A stretch of DNA of 64,000 nt from Anastatus disparis. Taxonomy: Eukaryota > Arthropoda > Insecta > Hymenoptera > Eupelmidae. The stretch lies in the NCBI GenBank assembly GCA_017163975.1, contig JAFFSR010000249.1, positions 399,501-463,500 on the forward strand, read 5' to 3'. Position numbers and translations under genes: made by a program. The notes beneath the pieces are model-generated. The model ran no database searches. It saw only the letters and a list, made by a program, of their open reading frames with translations, and was not told the DNA's origin. This document shows positions 1 to 10,618 of this stretch, piece after piece (positions within the stretch are counted from its first letter, which is position 1; the number at the start of each line of letters is the position of its first letter).

Positions 1-1196
1 CGCTAGTTTTAGCTCACGCTTATTTTATCGTGAGCTATATAGCACACCTTAGAAAAGCCGATACGCACGGGAAAGGTGTTTTTACGCAAACCTAATAACC
101 CAATAACCCGTTAGTGAGAGTAACGGTACAAGTCAACTCGAAACAAAAAAATATGTATTGCGATGGTTTGATTTGTTTATATTAAAACAAATCAACAAAT
201 TCTATGATATAATTAGGTACTTTATTTTATTATTTTCACTTGAAATTCATCTAATTATGTTACCTGCTTCTTTTTATTACAACTACTCACTTTAGGTACT
301 TTTCACATTTTTTATACACTAGCCGTCAATCACTTTTGTCATGCCTAAGTAAAAATTAGAAAATGTTCAAAATTTTGTAACTCTTATAAAAATGATCGCA
401 TCTGAAAAACCCAAAGTAAATTTCAAAGGTAATTTAAAGAGTTTTGAATCTTAGGCAATTCCTCTTATAAAGGAGATTGCGATTTATAATCGAATGTAGC
501 CAATTCAGAGTGTTTGGTATGAGCCAATTCAGAGCGTTATCAAAAGATTATTATGGGTAAATATGGTTGAATATTCAGCAAGTTACAGATTATAGTAAAA
601 TAGAGCGAGGTATAGATGTGGTTATATTATAAAATATTATAAAAAAAAAACTTAATAAAAGAGATTTAATAAAAAAAAGTTAAAAAAAAATCATTCATAA
701 ATAAAACTTTGCCAAGGAGTTTCGGAAAATGAATTTATAGTAAAGACTGGAGTGCGGTTATGTAGCTAACCAAAAACTGCATTATTTGAAAAAAAAAATC
801 TATTTAAAAAAGTGTATTGTTTAGCTGAGGCAAACAATTTGAAAGAAAAAAGCACAGCTGGTGCTTCATCAACGACAATTTCAAATTTGAAATTAATTCT
901 TAATCACAAAAGGTAAATATTAATATATTTGTAGATTTAACTAATACAAAACTATTTAATCCATTACTCCGAAAAATTTTTCTTTATTCCATTCTAATAA
1001 AAATTCATTATCATTTTGTTTTCAGGTGTTCCAGTATTTATAAATGTGGACAATTTCAATTTAAAGGATAATATTTAAAATCAAATAAGTTTTAAAGGAA
1101 ATTATAATACAAAATTAAACGATTAAAGAAAAATGTTGAAAATTAGAAAATTATTATATATAAAATTTGAATGAATCAATAAATCAATCAATCTAA
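1..1196. other. AT-rich sequence, no gene recognised
   Basis: No convincing coding frame, RNA gene or paired repeat was seen. Poly-A runs and short AT-rich words dominate. It could hold the 5' end of the downstream Helitron, but no Helitron 5'-TC terminus can be fixed by eye. Confidence 0.5.
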
Positions 1197-1199
1197 ATA

Positions 1200-1540
1200 T
1201 TAATAATATAAATTCTTCTATTTTCCTTGATCATTGTTATTATAATAAAAATAAAAATAATAAAATACAAAATTTAACAATCGCCAGCACTTGTGAAAAT
1301 CATACTAATAATGTAAATTCTATACTTTCTTTCGATCATTGTTATTTTAATTGAAATGAAATAAATACTGACGTACAAAATCAAGCAAACCGTCGTAATG
1401 ACTATGATATTAACGTACAAAATTCAGCTCTCCCCAGTTCTTCTAGAAATCATGATCAATTTATTAATAATGTAAATTCTGTATCCTCTCTCGATCATTG
1501 TTATTTTAATCGAAATAAAAATAATATTAACGTACAACAT
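1200..1540 (+). repeat. Three degenerate copies of a coding repeat in the Helitron leader
   Basis: Three spaced copies (about 1200-1275, 1300-1378 and 1466-1540) share the string AATGTAAATTCT, then TCGATCATTGTTATTTTAAT, then an AACGTACAA motif. In the frame of the downstream Helitron protein the last copy reads roughly NSVSSLDHCYFNRN. The middle copy has TGA (1352-1354) where the last copy has CGA. The repeats therefore look like part of the original N-terminal coding region, upstream of the ATG at 1598. Confidence 0.7.
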
Positions 1541-1597
1541 TTAACAAATCATCTCGATGACGTTATACCAAAAGTTACAGAAAACTTTATTGGAGAA

Positions 1598-2488
1598 ATG
1601 AACATTGAATGTATTCACTGTAGGGCAAAACATTTTCCAAATGAAAGAGTCTCTAATAAAGATAATTTTTTTAATGATTGTTGTAATCATGGGAAAGTTG
1701 AACTTTTGCCTAATCCTGAATTTCCTAATGAATTAAAAAAAATATTTAATTCAGAACACGAACTTTCTCACCAATTTTTTCAAAGTATACGCCTTTACAA
1801 TAATTTATTTTCTTTTGCATCATTCGATGCTAATTTAATGAATTTCAATGATAGACGTCCTGGTCCTTATTGTTTCAAAGTACAAGGACAAATTCACTAT
1901 CAAATAAATACTGCTTTGCATCCTGAAATGAATGAAAAACCTTCATATGGTCAACTTTTTATTGTTGATTCTAATGAAGCAATTGAGCATCGAATGACGG
2001 CTTTTAATGCAGATGTACATATAGATATTGTTAGAATGCTTGAAAACATCATGCGCGAGTACAATATTTTTGCTCAGTCTTATGATATGATGGGTGATGA
2101 ATTAAGAAAACAAGAAAATTCTCAATCACCTCAGGAATTACAATTACTTTTTTCACTGAAACTAGAGCTAGATAGAAGGCGTTATAATTTTCAAAGAACA
2201 AATGAAGTTGCTGCAATATTTTCTACTACTGCTGATGGAGGAATACCTGATGCTTATGTAATTATACGTAACAAAAATACAAAAGAATTGCAAACAGTTA
2301 GTGCAATGGATCCAAATGTTGAACCATGGATTTATCCTTTATTTTACCCTCATGGTCCTCAAGGTTGGCATAGATGTATGTTTCGCAAGGATGGTAAAAG
2401 TAGAATATCAAGAGCTGCATATGTAAAACATCAAATTGCAGTTAGAGATTATTTTAATCCTTTGATCAGAGGTCGTCGTTTATTTTAA
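1598..2488 (+). pseudogene. Helitron protein, N-terminal zinc-binding domain
   Basis: The frame starts with a Cys motif (IECIHCRAKHF), then the CCNHGKV segment and the long block typical of the Helitron-like N-terminal domain, including PGPYCFKVQGQIHY and the AIEHRM and HPHGPQGW-like (here YPHGPQGWH) signatures. The protein would be nuclear and join Rep in single-strand transposition. The frame is open upstream to a TGA at 1352, so 1598 is not necessarily the original start. It ends at TAA 2486-2488, after which recognisable Rep sequence continues, so this is a nonsense mutation rather than a natural end. Confidence 0.88.
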
Positions 2489-3569
2489 CAGTACGTAGTT
2501 GATTCTTACGTTAAAATTGAGAGGGATCGCATAAAATATTGTAGATTACATTAAAAAGAATTGAGGATAGCATCTTACAAAGGTGTTATGGATTATTTAG
2601 AAAAGAAAACTGATAATAATGAAAATGCACGAGTTGGAAAGATTCAAATTTCACACTCAACTTTAGTTGAGGGTAGGATCTCCGCGTTATATGATGCAAT
2701 GTTATCATGATGCAATGACACAGATACAAAGAAAAGGTAAACCTGATTTATTTATTACGATGACTTGTAATCCTCGGTGGAAAGAAATACAAGATAATTT
2801 ACTGCAAGGTTAACAATCATCTGATGGACCTGATCTTTGTGTTCGAGTATTTAATTTAAAAAAGAATGCTTTGCTTAATCTTATTACAAAAGAAAATTTT
2901 TTTGGGGAAGTGGCAGCACATATTTATGTAATTGAATTTCAAAAACGTGGTTTACTACACTTTCATTTGTTAGTAACTTTATCTCAACGCTATAAACTCA
3001 ATACTGTGGAAAAAATTGATCATTTTATTTCTGCAGAAATCCCTGACCAAAATCTTCATCCTGAGCTTAATGAAATTGTCATGAAAAATATGATTCATGG
3101 ACCTTGTGGGGACTGGTGTATGATTGATGGAAAATGTTCAAAAAAATTTCTAAAACAATTTCAAAATGAAACATTGATTGATGGTAATAACTATCCTAAT
3201 TATCGTCGAAGAGATACTGGTAAAATTTACATACGTCCTAATAATTATGAGGTAGACAACCGTTATGTAGTTCCCTATTGCCCAGTATTATCTTTAATGT
3301 TCAACTGTCATATAAATGTTGAAGTCTGTTCAAGTATAGAATCCATAAAATATTTACATAAGTATATATACAAAGGTCATGATGCTGCATCTGTTATTAT
3401 TACCAACTCTTCAAACGAAATACTTATTGAACACAATGAAATAAAACAATTTGTAGAGAGTCGTTACGTTGGTCCTTCAGAAGTAGTTTCGAGAATTTCA
3501 TCCAAACCATTGCATGACAAGAGTCATAGTATTGTGCGTTTGCCAGTTCATCTTCTGAATTTTCAGAAC
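2489..3569 (+). pseudogene. Helitron Rep (HUH endonuclease) domain
   Basis: After the stop at 2486 the Helitron protein continues with VVDSYVKIERDRIKY, a frameshift near 2675, then PDLFITMTCNPRW and a stop near 2809. From 2871 a clean 255-codon frame carries the catalytic HUH motif RGLLHFHLL (His codons at 2958 and 2964) and the tyrosine motif YLHKYIYKGHD (Tyr codons at 3351, 3363 and 3369). In Helitrons these nick and join DNA. The frame then runs into a MITE inserted after TTAA 3570-3573, so the apparent stop at 3636 lies in foreign sequence. Confidence 0.9.
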
Positions 3570-3573
3570 TTAA

Positions 3574-3953
3574 GAAGAGGCCGAACTATCTGTCTTTGTC
3601 TAATAGCGTTTTTCATCATTTATGTAAACACTATCTGATATAACAAGGAAAAAATAGCAGCCCCCGCTAGATATTAGTATAATAAGTAAATTTTGTAATA
3701 ACAACCAAATTTTTTCACTGCGTAGTTTTTGAATAATTAGAGACCTACCAAAAAAGATAGGTTATATTCTAGATTGCTAGTAGGTCTCTAATTAGTCAAA
3801 AACTATGCGGTAAAAGATTTGGTTGTTATTACAAAATTTACTAATCATACTAATATTTAGCGGGGGCTGCTATTTTTTTCTTGTTATACTGGATAGTGTT
3901 TATATAAATGATGAAAAACGCTATTAGACAAAGACAGATAGTTCGGCCCCTTC
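3574..3953. mobile_element. Palindromic MITE with TTAA target sites (copy 1)
   Basis: About 380 bp that is almost a perfect palindrome. The left arm begins GAAGAGGCCGAACTATCTG and the right arm ends with its complement. The centre is near 3765. TTAA lies at both edges (3570-3573 and 3954-3957), as for piggyBac-type insertions, although TTAA could also be read as the tip of the inverted repeat. Removing the insert rejoins the Helitron Rep frame. A second full copy is at 62225-62605. Confidence 0.85.
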
Positions 3954-3957
3954 TTAA

Positions 3958-4396
3958 TCATTCATACTGATCCTAACGAACAACAAATTCATAATGCATT
4001 AGAACAAATTTTAATGTTAATGGATTTTTTCGCTCTCAATTTACGTGACCCTGACGCTCGTAATTATTTGTATGTTAATATTCCTGTACATTATGTTTTT
4101 AAGACGCAGAACATAAATGGAATAAAAGAGAGTAAATGGCACAAAAGAAAGAAGTACACTAACTCTATAGGTCACATGTATACAGTTAGTCCAACCCAAG
4201 TTGAATTATTTCATTTAAGAATTTTACTCAAGATTATATTAGACGTTTTTCCAAAGAAGAAAGCTATTCTAAAGCAATTCATGATATACAATCCATACTT
4301 CATCAGGAAGGTAAAACTTTAGCTGATTTTCCACAACTTCGAGAATTAATACAAATAATTAATAATAATTCATCAGTTACTGACCATGATATAACT
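3958..4396 (+). pseudogene. Helitron Rep-helicase linker
   Basis: Right of the MITE the Helitron resumes with HTDPNEQQIHNALEQ-like sequence, then LRDPDARNYLYVNIPVHYVF, typical of the region between Rep and helicase. The frame shifts near 4210, after which ADFPQLRELIQIINNN leads directly into the helicase. No catalytic residue is expected here. Confidence 0.8.
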
Positions 4397-5761
4397 TTGT
4401 CAGAAAATTATTTGATTATTGGTCGTCAACGAATAGATAAATTAAATGAAAAACAAAAAGAAATTGCTGACAAAATTTTAAATACAATATTCAATCAAAA
4501 TTGCAATAAATTTGAAAATGATAATTGCTCTTTCATTGATGGACCTGGAGGTTCTGGTAAAACACTTTTATATGAAACTCTTTGGTATCTCATTAATGGA
4601 AACAATAAGAAAGTATGTATGATGGCGTTTACTGGTATCGCAGCAACGTTACTTCCGAAAGGTAAAACAGTACGTAAAATATTCCAATTACCTATTATTA
4701 TCCGATTCATCTTCAAATATAAAATTAAAATCACAAGAAGCTGCTTTTTTAAAAAACATAGATGTATTTATTTGGGATGTAGCACCTATGGCTCCGAGGT
4801 ATGCTGTTGAAATAATGGATAGAACTTTGCGCGATATTATGAACAATAATAAATTATTTGGTGGTAAAATTGTTATTTGAGGTGGTGATTTTAGACAATT
4901 ACTTCCTGTAAAAGTACACGGAACGCGGAGTGAAATAATTGATTTATCTATAAATCGTAGCTTAAATTGGAACAAATTTCTTAAGTTTTCTTTAACGCAA
5001 AATATGAGAGCTTTACCTGAAGAAATTCAATTTGCAAAATTTTTACTGAATGTTGGCGATGGAACATTAAATGATACTAATGATAATTTAAGTATTGATT
5101 ATTTTCCTGATTATTGTATTGCTCCACCTGGAATAGATATAGTTGAAGATATTTACGGTATAATTTTAAAAAATAAACAATATCGGAAAACCATCAATTT
5201 TTCTATTTTAGCAGCAAGGAATGCTGATATTAATGAAATAAATGGAAAAGTTGTGGATTTACTTGATGAGACGACAGAAAAAATTTATACAAGTATAGAT
5301 AGCACAGAAAATTGTGAAAACACTGGTTTTGTTGATGTTTTGTTACCAGAATATTTAAATACGAATATCTAAATATTAATGAAGGCTTACGTAATGGTAC
5401 CAGATTATTGATTTTAAATTTATCTAATAATTTATTAAAATGTGAAATACTAACTGGTGATAAAAAAGGAGAAATAGTTTCCATAAATCGTATCACTTTA
5501 TATTCATCAGAAAGTGATTACCCATTTGTTTTTAAAAGAAGACAGTTCCCTATTAAAATAGCATTCGCAATGACAATCAATAAAGCTCAAGGACAAACTT
5601 TTGAAAAAATTGGAATAGAATTAAAAAAAGAAGTTTTCAATCATGGCCAGTTATATGTTGCTTTATCCAGAGTAAGAAGTTGGAATTCTTTAAGAATTTA
5701 TCTAGATGATAGTAAAAAAAACAGTATTAAGAATTATGTATACAAAGAACTTTATTTATAA
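4397..5761 (+). pseudogene. Helitron Pif1-type helicase domain
   Basis: The Walker A motif GPGGSGKT lies at 4541-4564, with FTGIAATLLPKGKT after it. The frame shifts near 4694 and the Walker B block reads FIWDVAPM (4767-4790), where the catalytic Glu of the usual DE pair is Val. A TGA at 4877 interrupts GGDFRQLLPV. The frame shifts again near 5375, and the last block carries AFAMTINKAQGQTF and GQLYVALSRVRS (helicase motifs V and VI). Helitron helicases unwind the donor DNA. This copy cannot be active. Length and order match the family C-terminus, which ends near 5761. Confidence 0.9.
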
Positions 5762-6625
5762 TATTTCTCCATAGAATATGCATTATATTTAAGTTTATTA
5801 TATTTATTTCAATGTCATTCTTATCTAATATTCCTAATTTTTTCTTGTTATTAATTGGTAAAAACAAATAATAATAACATATCTTCACTAACTACTGGGA
5901 GTTGTAGTACATTTTGTAAAATAAAAATAGATGGATTAAATTAATCAATTTTAATATGTACAATCATAAATTTATTTATAACTATTAATATAATTAATAG
6001 ACATCTTTTTTAATATTGAATTGTTTTGAATTTGTGAGAGGTATCACTATTAATTTTTAATTTAAAGCACAATATAATTTGTTAATTTTACACCTTCAAT
6101 TCATACTTTAATTTCATCATTGTACATATTTATATTAAAAACAAACTTTACTTACACTTTGTGCTATTTAGTTTTACTAAGAAAAATTTCCCTTTTTATC
6201 AATTTTCCCAACGTAATATATTGTGCATAGTAATATTTTTAAAAACTTTTGAACTATTCAAAATTTTTCTTCAGTCATGATCAAGCATCACCGATAATTT
6301 GATTTTATTCCAACGATAATGAAATGTTCTTAATTCTATTATTATGATTTTTAAGGTTTTCAGTCCTCAATATAAATGTAGTAACGTTAAATAGAATAAG
6401 GAAAAAGATTCTGATTATTTCTTCCCATATTATATTATTTCTGTGATTTATTGAAATTTCAATGTAATAAATTGAATATTGAAATGAATAAGAGTATTAT
6501 TACATATAACATAATAATATAAATCAATAAAACTAATTTCTCAACTAACCATATGAATTTTTAACATGTGATGTGATTATTACCAGAACGGTATTTTTAC
6601 TTTACCCGTTTATTCTACATTTCTA
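5762..6625. other. AT-rich sequence, no gene recognised
   Basis: Possible 3' tail of the Helitron followed by plain AT-rich DNA. No hairpin plus CTAG/CTRR end could be assigned. Nothing else stands out. Confidence 0.45.
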
Positions 6626-6777
6626 CATGGAAATGACAGATAACAGCTACGCTATATTTGTCACATTAGTGATCAATGTGTGTAGAAAATTTTGAATTTC
6701 CACATAGATGGGCGATGTGTGCACGCCGAATTTCTATGTTTGCGCATTGTCTAACTACACTCAACTCATAAGAGGTT

Positions 6778-8218
6778 CCCTACTGAAAAAAACCAAGTGA
6801 TTAATCACTTGATTAATCACATGATTTTTCACTTGATTAATCACATGATTTTTCACCTGATAAATCACCTGATTTTATGACATGATTTTATAGGTGATTA
6901 ATCACGTGAAAAATCATGTGATTAATCATATGAAAAATCATGTGTGAAAAATCATGTGATTAATCAAGTGAAAAATCATGTGATTAATCAAGTGAAAAAT
7001 CAAGTGAAAAATCAAGTAAAATATCAAGTGATTAGTTAGATGAAAAATCAGGAGATGAATGAAATAGAAAATCAAGTGTCTAATTAGGTGATTAATCACT
7101 TAATTAATCATGTGATTACACAATTAATAAACTAATTAGTCATGTCATTAATCGGGTAACCTACCTACATTTTTTTTGTGTTGCTAAAAATATTTGTAAT
7201 GTAATAATTTTATTTTTCAACTTTATTTGATGTCGCTGTATTTATGATATCATTGCGATGATAATTAACGATGAAGGTCGTTAGTGTTTTCGTGAACAAA
7301 GCACATGTAACATACATTGGTGCTACTAATAAACGTCCAGGACGAGATTACGAATCCATCGTTACATGTGCTTTGTTTACGAAAACACTAACGACCTTCA
7401 TGTCATTAATCGGGTAACCTACCTACATTTTTTTTGTGTTGCTGAAAATATTTGTAATGTAATAATTTTATTTTTCAACTTTATTTGATGTCGCTGTATT
7501 TATGATATCATTGCGATGATAATTAACGATGAAGGTTGTTAGTGTTTTCGTGAACAAAGCACATGTAACGTACATTGGTGCTACTAATAAACGTCCAGGA
7601 CGAGATTACGAATCCATCGTTACATGTGCTTTGTTCACGAAAACACTAACGACCTTCATGTCATTAATCGGGTAACCTACCTACATTTTTTTTGTGTTGC
7701 TGAAAATATTTGTAATGTAATAATTTTATTTTTCAACTTTATTTGATGTCGCTGTATTTATGATATCATTGCGATGATAATTAACGATGAAGGTCGTTAG
7801 TGTTTTCGTGAACAAAGCACATGTAACGTACATTGGTTACCCGATTAATGACATGACTAATTAGTTTATTAATTGTGTAATCACATGATTAATTAAGTGA
7901 TTAATCACCTAATTAGACACTTGATTTTCTATTTCATTCATCTCCTGATTTTTCATCTGACTAATCGCTTGATATTTCACTTGATTAATCACATGATTTT
8001 TCATATGATTAATCACATGATTTTTCACTTGATTAATCACATGATTTTTCACACATGATTTTTCATATGATTAATCACATGATTTTTCACGTGATTAATC
8101 ACCTATAAAATCATGTCATAAAATCAGGTGATTTATCAGGTGAAAAATCATGTAATTAATCAAGTGAAAAATCATGTGATTAATCAAGTGATTAATCATT
8201 TGGTTTTTTTCAGTAGGG
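6778..8218. mobile_element. CCCT-ended fold-back element, family A (1441 bp)
   Basis: It starts CCCTACTGAAAAAAACCAAG and ends with the complement (TTTTTTTCAGTAGGG). Both arms are made of many copies of TGATTAATCA/TGATTTTTCA words. A 2-bp duplication TT flanks it (6776-6777 and 8219-8220). The target site can be checked within the window: joining the flanks gives CATAAGAGGTTGGCACACTG, which matches the other arm of the host palindrome (CATAGGAGATTGTCACACTG on the complement of about 9870-9895). The centre holds a 259-bp tandem array. Confidence 0.88.
7141..7840. repeat. Tandem array, 2.7 copies of a 258-259-bp unit
   Basis: Units begin CATGTCATTAATCGGGTAAC at 7141, 7399 and 7658. The third unit is cut short near 7838, where the right arm of the fold-back starts. 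Each full unit contains its own inner palindrome: GAAGGTCGTTAGTGTTTTCG and, about 100 bp on, its complement. The word ACATGTGCTTTGTTCACG recurs, slightly altered, near 19648. Copies differ at only a few bases, so the array is young. Confidence 0.88.
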
Positions 8219-8575
8219 TTGGCACACTGATCATCTTTTATTTTCGTACAGCCTGTCAATGTGTAAACATAGAAAATTTTCAAATCTGACGTGTATGAAA
8301 AAAAAAATTAAAATAAAACTAAGTTTATGATTCTCGGTATCAATGAATATCTGAATTGGAAGATAATTGTGACTTTAATATATTAATTATTGCTGTTTTA
8401 ATCATAAAATTTTTAATTTAATCAAAAACATTATTATTATTAATTTTAACATGAGAAATTATTCCTGTTAGCAATTCAATGTTGAAATCATTAAAAATTA
8501 TGTGGGTGGAGCTCGATGTTTCGAAAATCCGTTATTTTTTCAGTTTAAAAATTTCCAATAGCACATTCTTCCGTA

Positions 8576-8780
8576 GGCGACTACGGAAGTTCGGTTCGAT
8601 TTCATTTTGTAGTTTACAAATTACTCTTTCAGTTTCTAAAATTTTTTGAATTTTTTAATTTTCTACCATTTATTATAATCCGTGGAATGGTGGAAAATTA
8701 AAAAATCTGAAAAATTTTACATATTGAAAGAGTAATTTGTAAACTCAAAAATAAAACCTAACCTAAAATCCGAAGTCGCC
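8576..8780. mobile_element. 205-bp TTAA-type MITE (copy 1)
   Basis: It begins GGCGACTACGGAAGTTCGG and ends CCGAAGTCGCC followed by TTAA (8781-8784). The left target reads CGTA, presumably mutated. The inner part is an imperfect palindrome around ACAAATTACTCTTTCA. Its twin at 28986-29190 is the same length in the opposite orientation and has TTAA on both sides. Confidence 0.85.
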
Positions 8781-10039
8781 TTAACGGCATGTCGGAGCTG
8801 CAGCAATTGAGTTTTGCTATTTTTATTTTATCAATATCTTTTTAAATTCATAAATTAAACAAATATAATGACTTGTCCGCACTAAAGCTGTATTAGTACA
8901 ATAATTTTTGTTAAAATAAAAAATCATTTGGACTTGTTATTTTTTTATGAGCTTTGATTGGAAATTAGATATTAAACTCGACAAACCTAACCTTAAAATA
9001 CGATACATTGAAAGTTTTTATTATAACTTTGTATGTATCATATTTTGGTGGATTTCTTGGGTTGTCCGCACTAGAGTTTAATCTTACAAATTTTTTCTTT
9101 GTTGTAAAAAAACTCGATTAAACGCATCGTTTATTCATAAGTTAGAATTGGAAATATTATTAGAAGGCAGACAGCTTCGTCATGCTCTTAATATTTATAT
9201 AAATTGAATAGAAATTTCGTTTTTAATTCATGTTTGTAATTGAAATGTATTAATTCAAATAAATTATAATTTATATTTTGAACTGTAATAAGTATTCAGA
9301 CAATAATATAATGATGAGATACTTTGAAATTTCTAATATAGTTTTTCAATGTATTTTTTTTTTAATACTTGTTGAAAATTTCATTAAAAAACCCGAAATA
9401 TTTCATCATTTTACGGTATTCTATATACTTGTTACAATTCTAAAGCGATTATAATTTATCCGAATAAATGCATGTCGATAACAAACATGAATTAAAAATT
9501 GACTTTCTGTACAATTTAAATAAATATTATGAAAAAGCCAAAATTATTACGAAATTTCAAAATTTTACAAAAAGATAATGGACTTTCGAAACATTGAACC
9601 CTATGCACATTATTTTCAATGATTCAATTGCTAACAGCAATAGTTTCTGAAGTTAAAATTATTAATAATAATGTTTTTGGTTAAATTAAAAATTTTATGA
9701 TTAAAACAGCAATAATTAATATATTAAAGTCACAATTATCTTCCAATTCAGATATTCATTGATACCGAGGATCATAACCTCAGTTTCATTTTAATTTACT
9801 TTTTTTCCATACATGTCAGATTTGAAAATTTTCTATGTTAACACATTGACAAGCAGTGCGAAAATAAAAGATGATCAGTGTGACAATCTCCTATGAGTTG
9901 AGTTAGACAATGCGTAAACATAGAAATTCGGCGTGCACGCATCGCCCATCCATGTGGAAACTCCAAATTTTCGACACACATTGATCACTAATGTGACAAA
10001 TATAGCGTAGCTGTTATCTGTCATTTCTGTGTATATACA

Positions 10040-10181
10040 TTTATATTTGTTGCCTTAACGACAGACTGTTATTTCGTTTTTAAATGTGACAAACGTATCG
10101 CAGTCGTCAGTGTAAATAAAAGAGATTGTTTTTGAAAGAAGCCTGTGCTTTCGACCTTTATCCGCCTGTGTTATATTAAAG
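10040..10181 (+). promoter_or_regulatory. Possible 5' untranslated exon of the plus-strand RPA1-like gene
   Basis: A less AT-rich block ends in TTAAAG followed by a consensus-like donor GTAATT (10182). The next acceptor is TTTTTTTTAG at 10508, just ahead of the coding exon. No start codon is needed here. No TATA box was seen, and the exon start is a guess. This is supported only by splice-site context. Confidence 0.35.
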
Positions 10182-10547
10182 GTAATTAAATATTTCTTAA
10201 ATTTATTAATCTTATGTAAAAAATGAAAATATATAATTTAAAATAAAAACTTGTTCACACACATACACTTTTTTACGTATGTATCAGTTGTGTATTGCTT
10301 ATTTTAATTTTTAGTAGGATGCGAAATAATGATTTTATTAAATTTTATCATAAAAACTTAATGATTGATCATTTTAGATCATTTTATCGCATTTAACTAA
10401 AAACTACAGATGTTTAAAATGTAACCTTTCTATTTTTTTATTGTTTGAAATAAAATTGTATAAATAAGATAACCTTACTCATTTGTGTCTTTCTTTTCTT
10501 TTTTTTAGAAAAAGACAATATTTTATTATTACGCAAAACCATAAAAG

Positions 10548-10618
10548 ATGCAGTTGAGTTGCAACGATTTTTCTACGAACGAAATGATCGATAATATTCA
10601 GATCGGAGACAATACAGT
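10548..10618 (+). CDS. RPA1-like gene (plus), coding exon 1
   Basis: The acceptor TTTTTTTTAG ends at 10508, the ATG is at 10548 and the donor GTGAGT starts at 10619. The exon ends with the two bases GT of a Val codon completed by T at 16075. It encodes 23 residues (MQLSCNDFSTNEMIDNIQIG then DNT). It is too short for routine ORF lists. Confidence 0.7.

Larger units (their letters stand above)
1197..5760 (+). mobile_element. Decayed Helitron (rolling-circle DNA transposon)
   Basis: One plus-strand coding string reads, in order, a Cys-rich Helitron N-terminal domain, an HUH endonuclease (Rep) domain and a Pif1-type helicase. This order is specific to Helitrons. The reading frame is broken by stops (about 1352, 2486, 2809, 4877) and by frameshifts (about 2675, 4210, 4694, 5375), and a palindromic MITE sits inside the Rep region. 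All known catalytic blocks are still readable, so decay is moderate. The 3' hairpin and CTRR terminus could not be identified, so both ends are approximate. Confidence 0.9.
6626..10030. mobile_element. Large palindromic element hosting two nested insertions
   Basis: The left arm (from GAAATGACAGATAACAGCT, about 6629) is mirrored at the right end (to about 10027). The match continues through the words GGGCGATG, GCACGCCGAATTTCTATG and GTCTAACT, and through TTGGAAGATAATTGTGAC (near 8360) versus its complement (near 9735). The left arm is interrupted by the 1441-bp element at 6778-8218 and by the MITE at 8576-8780. The central portion (about 8790-9520) is AT-rich, with two direct copies of TTGTCCGCACTA (near 8872 and 9062). 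No transposase frame is visible. The right end lies next to the presumed first exon of the RPA1-like gene. Confidence 0.75.

Noticed and set aside
4495..4975. Minus-strand open frames across the Helitron helicase
   Set aside because: They are antisense shadows of the clearly homologous plus-strand helicase.
6780..8215. CRISPR-like array because of regularly repeated TGATTAATCAC words
   Set aside because: Eukaryotic context, no unique spacers; the words form the arms of a palindromic transposon.
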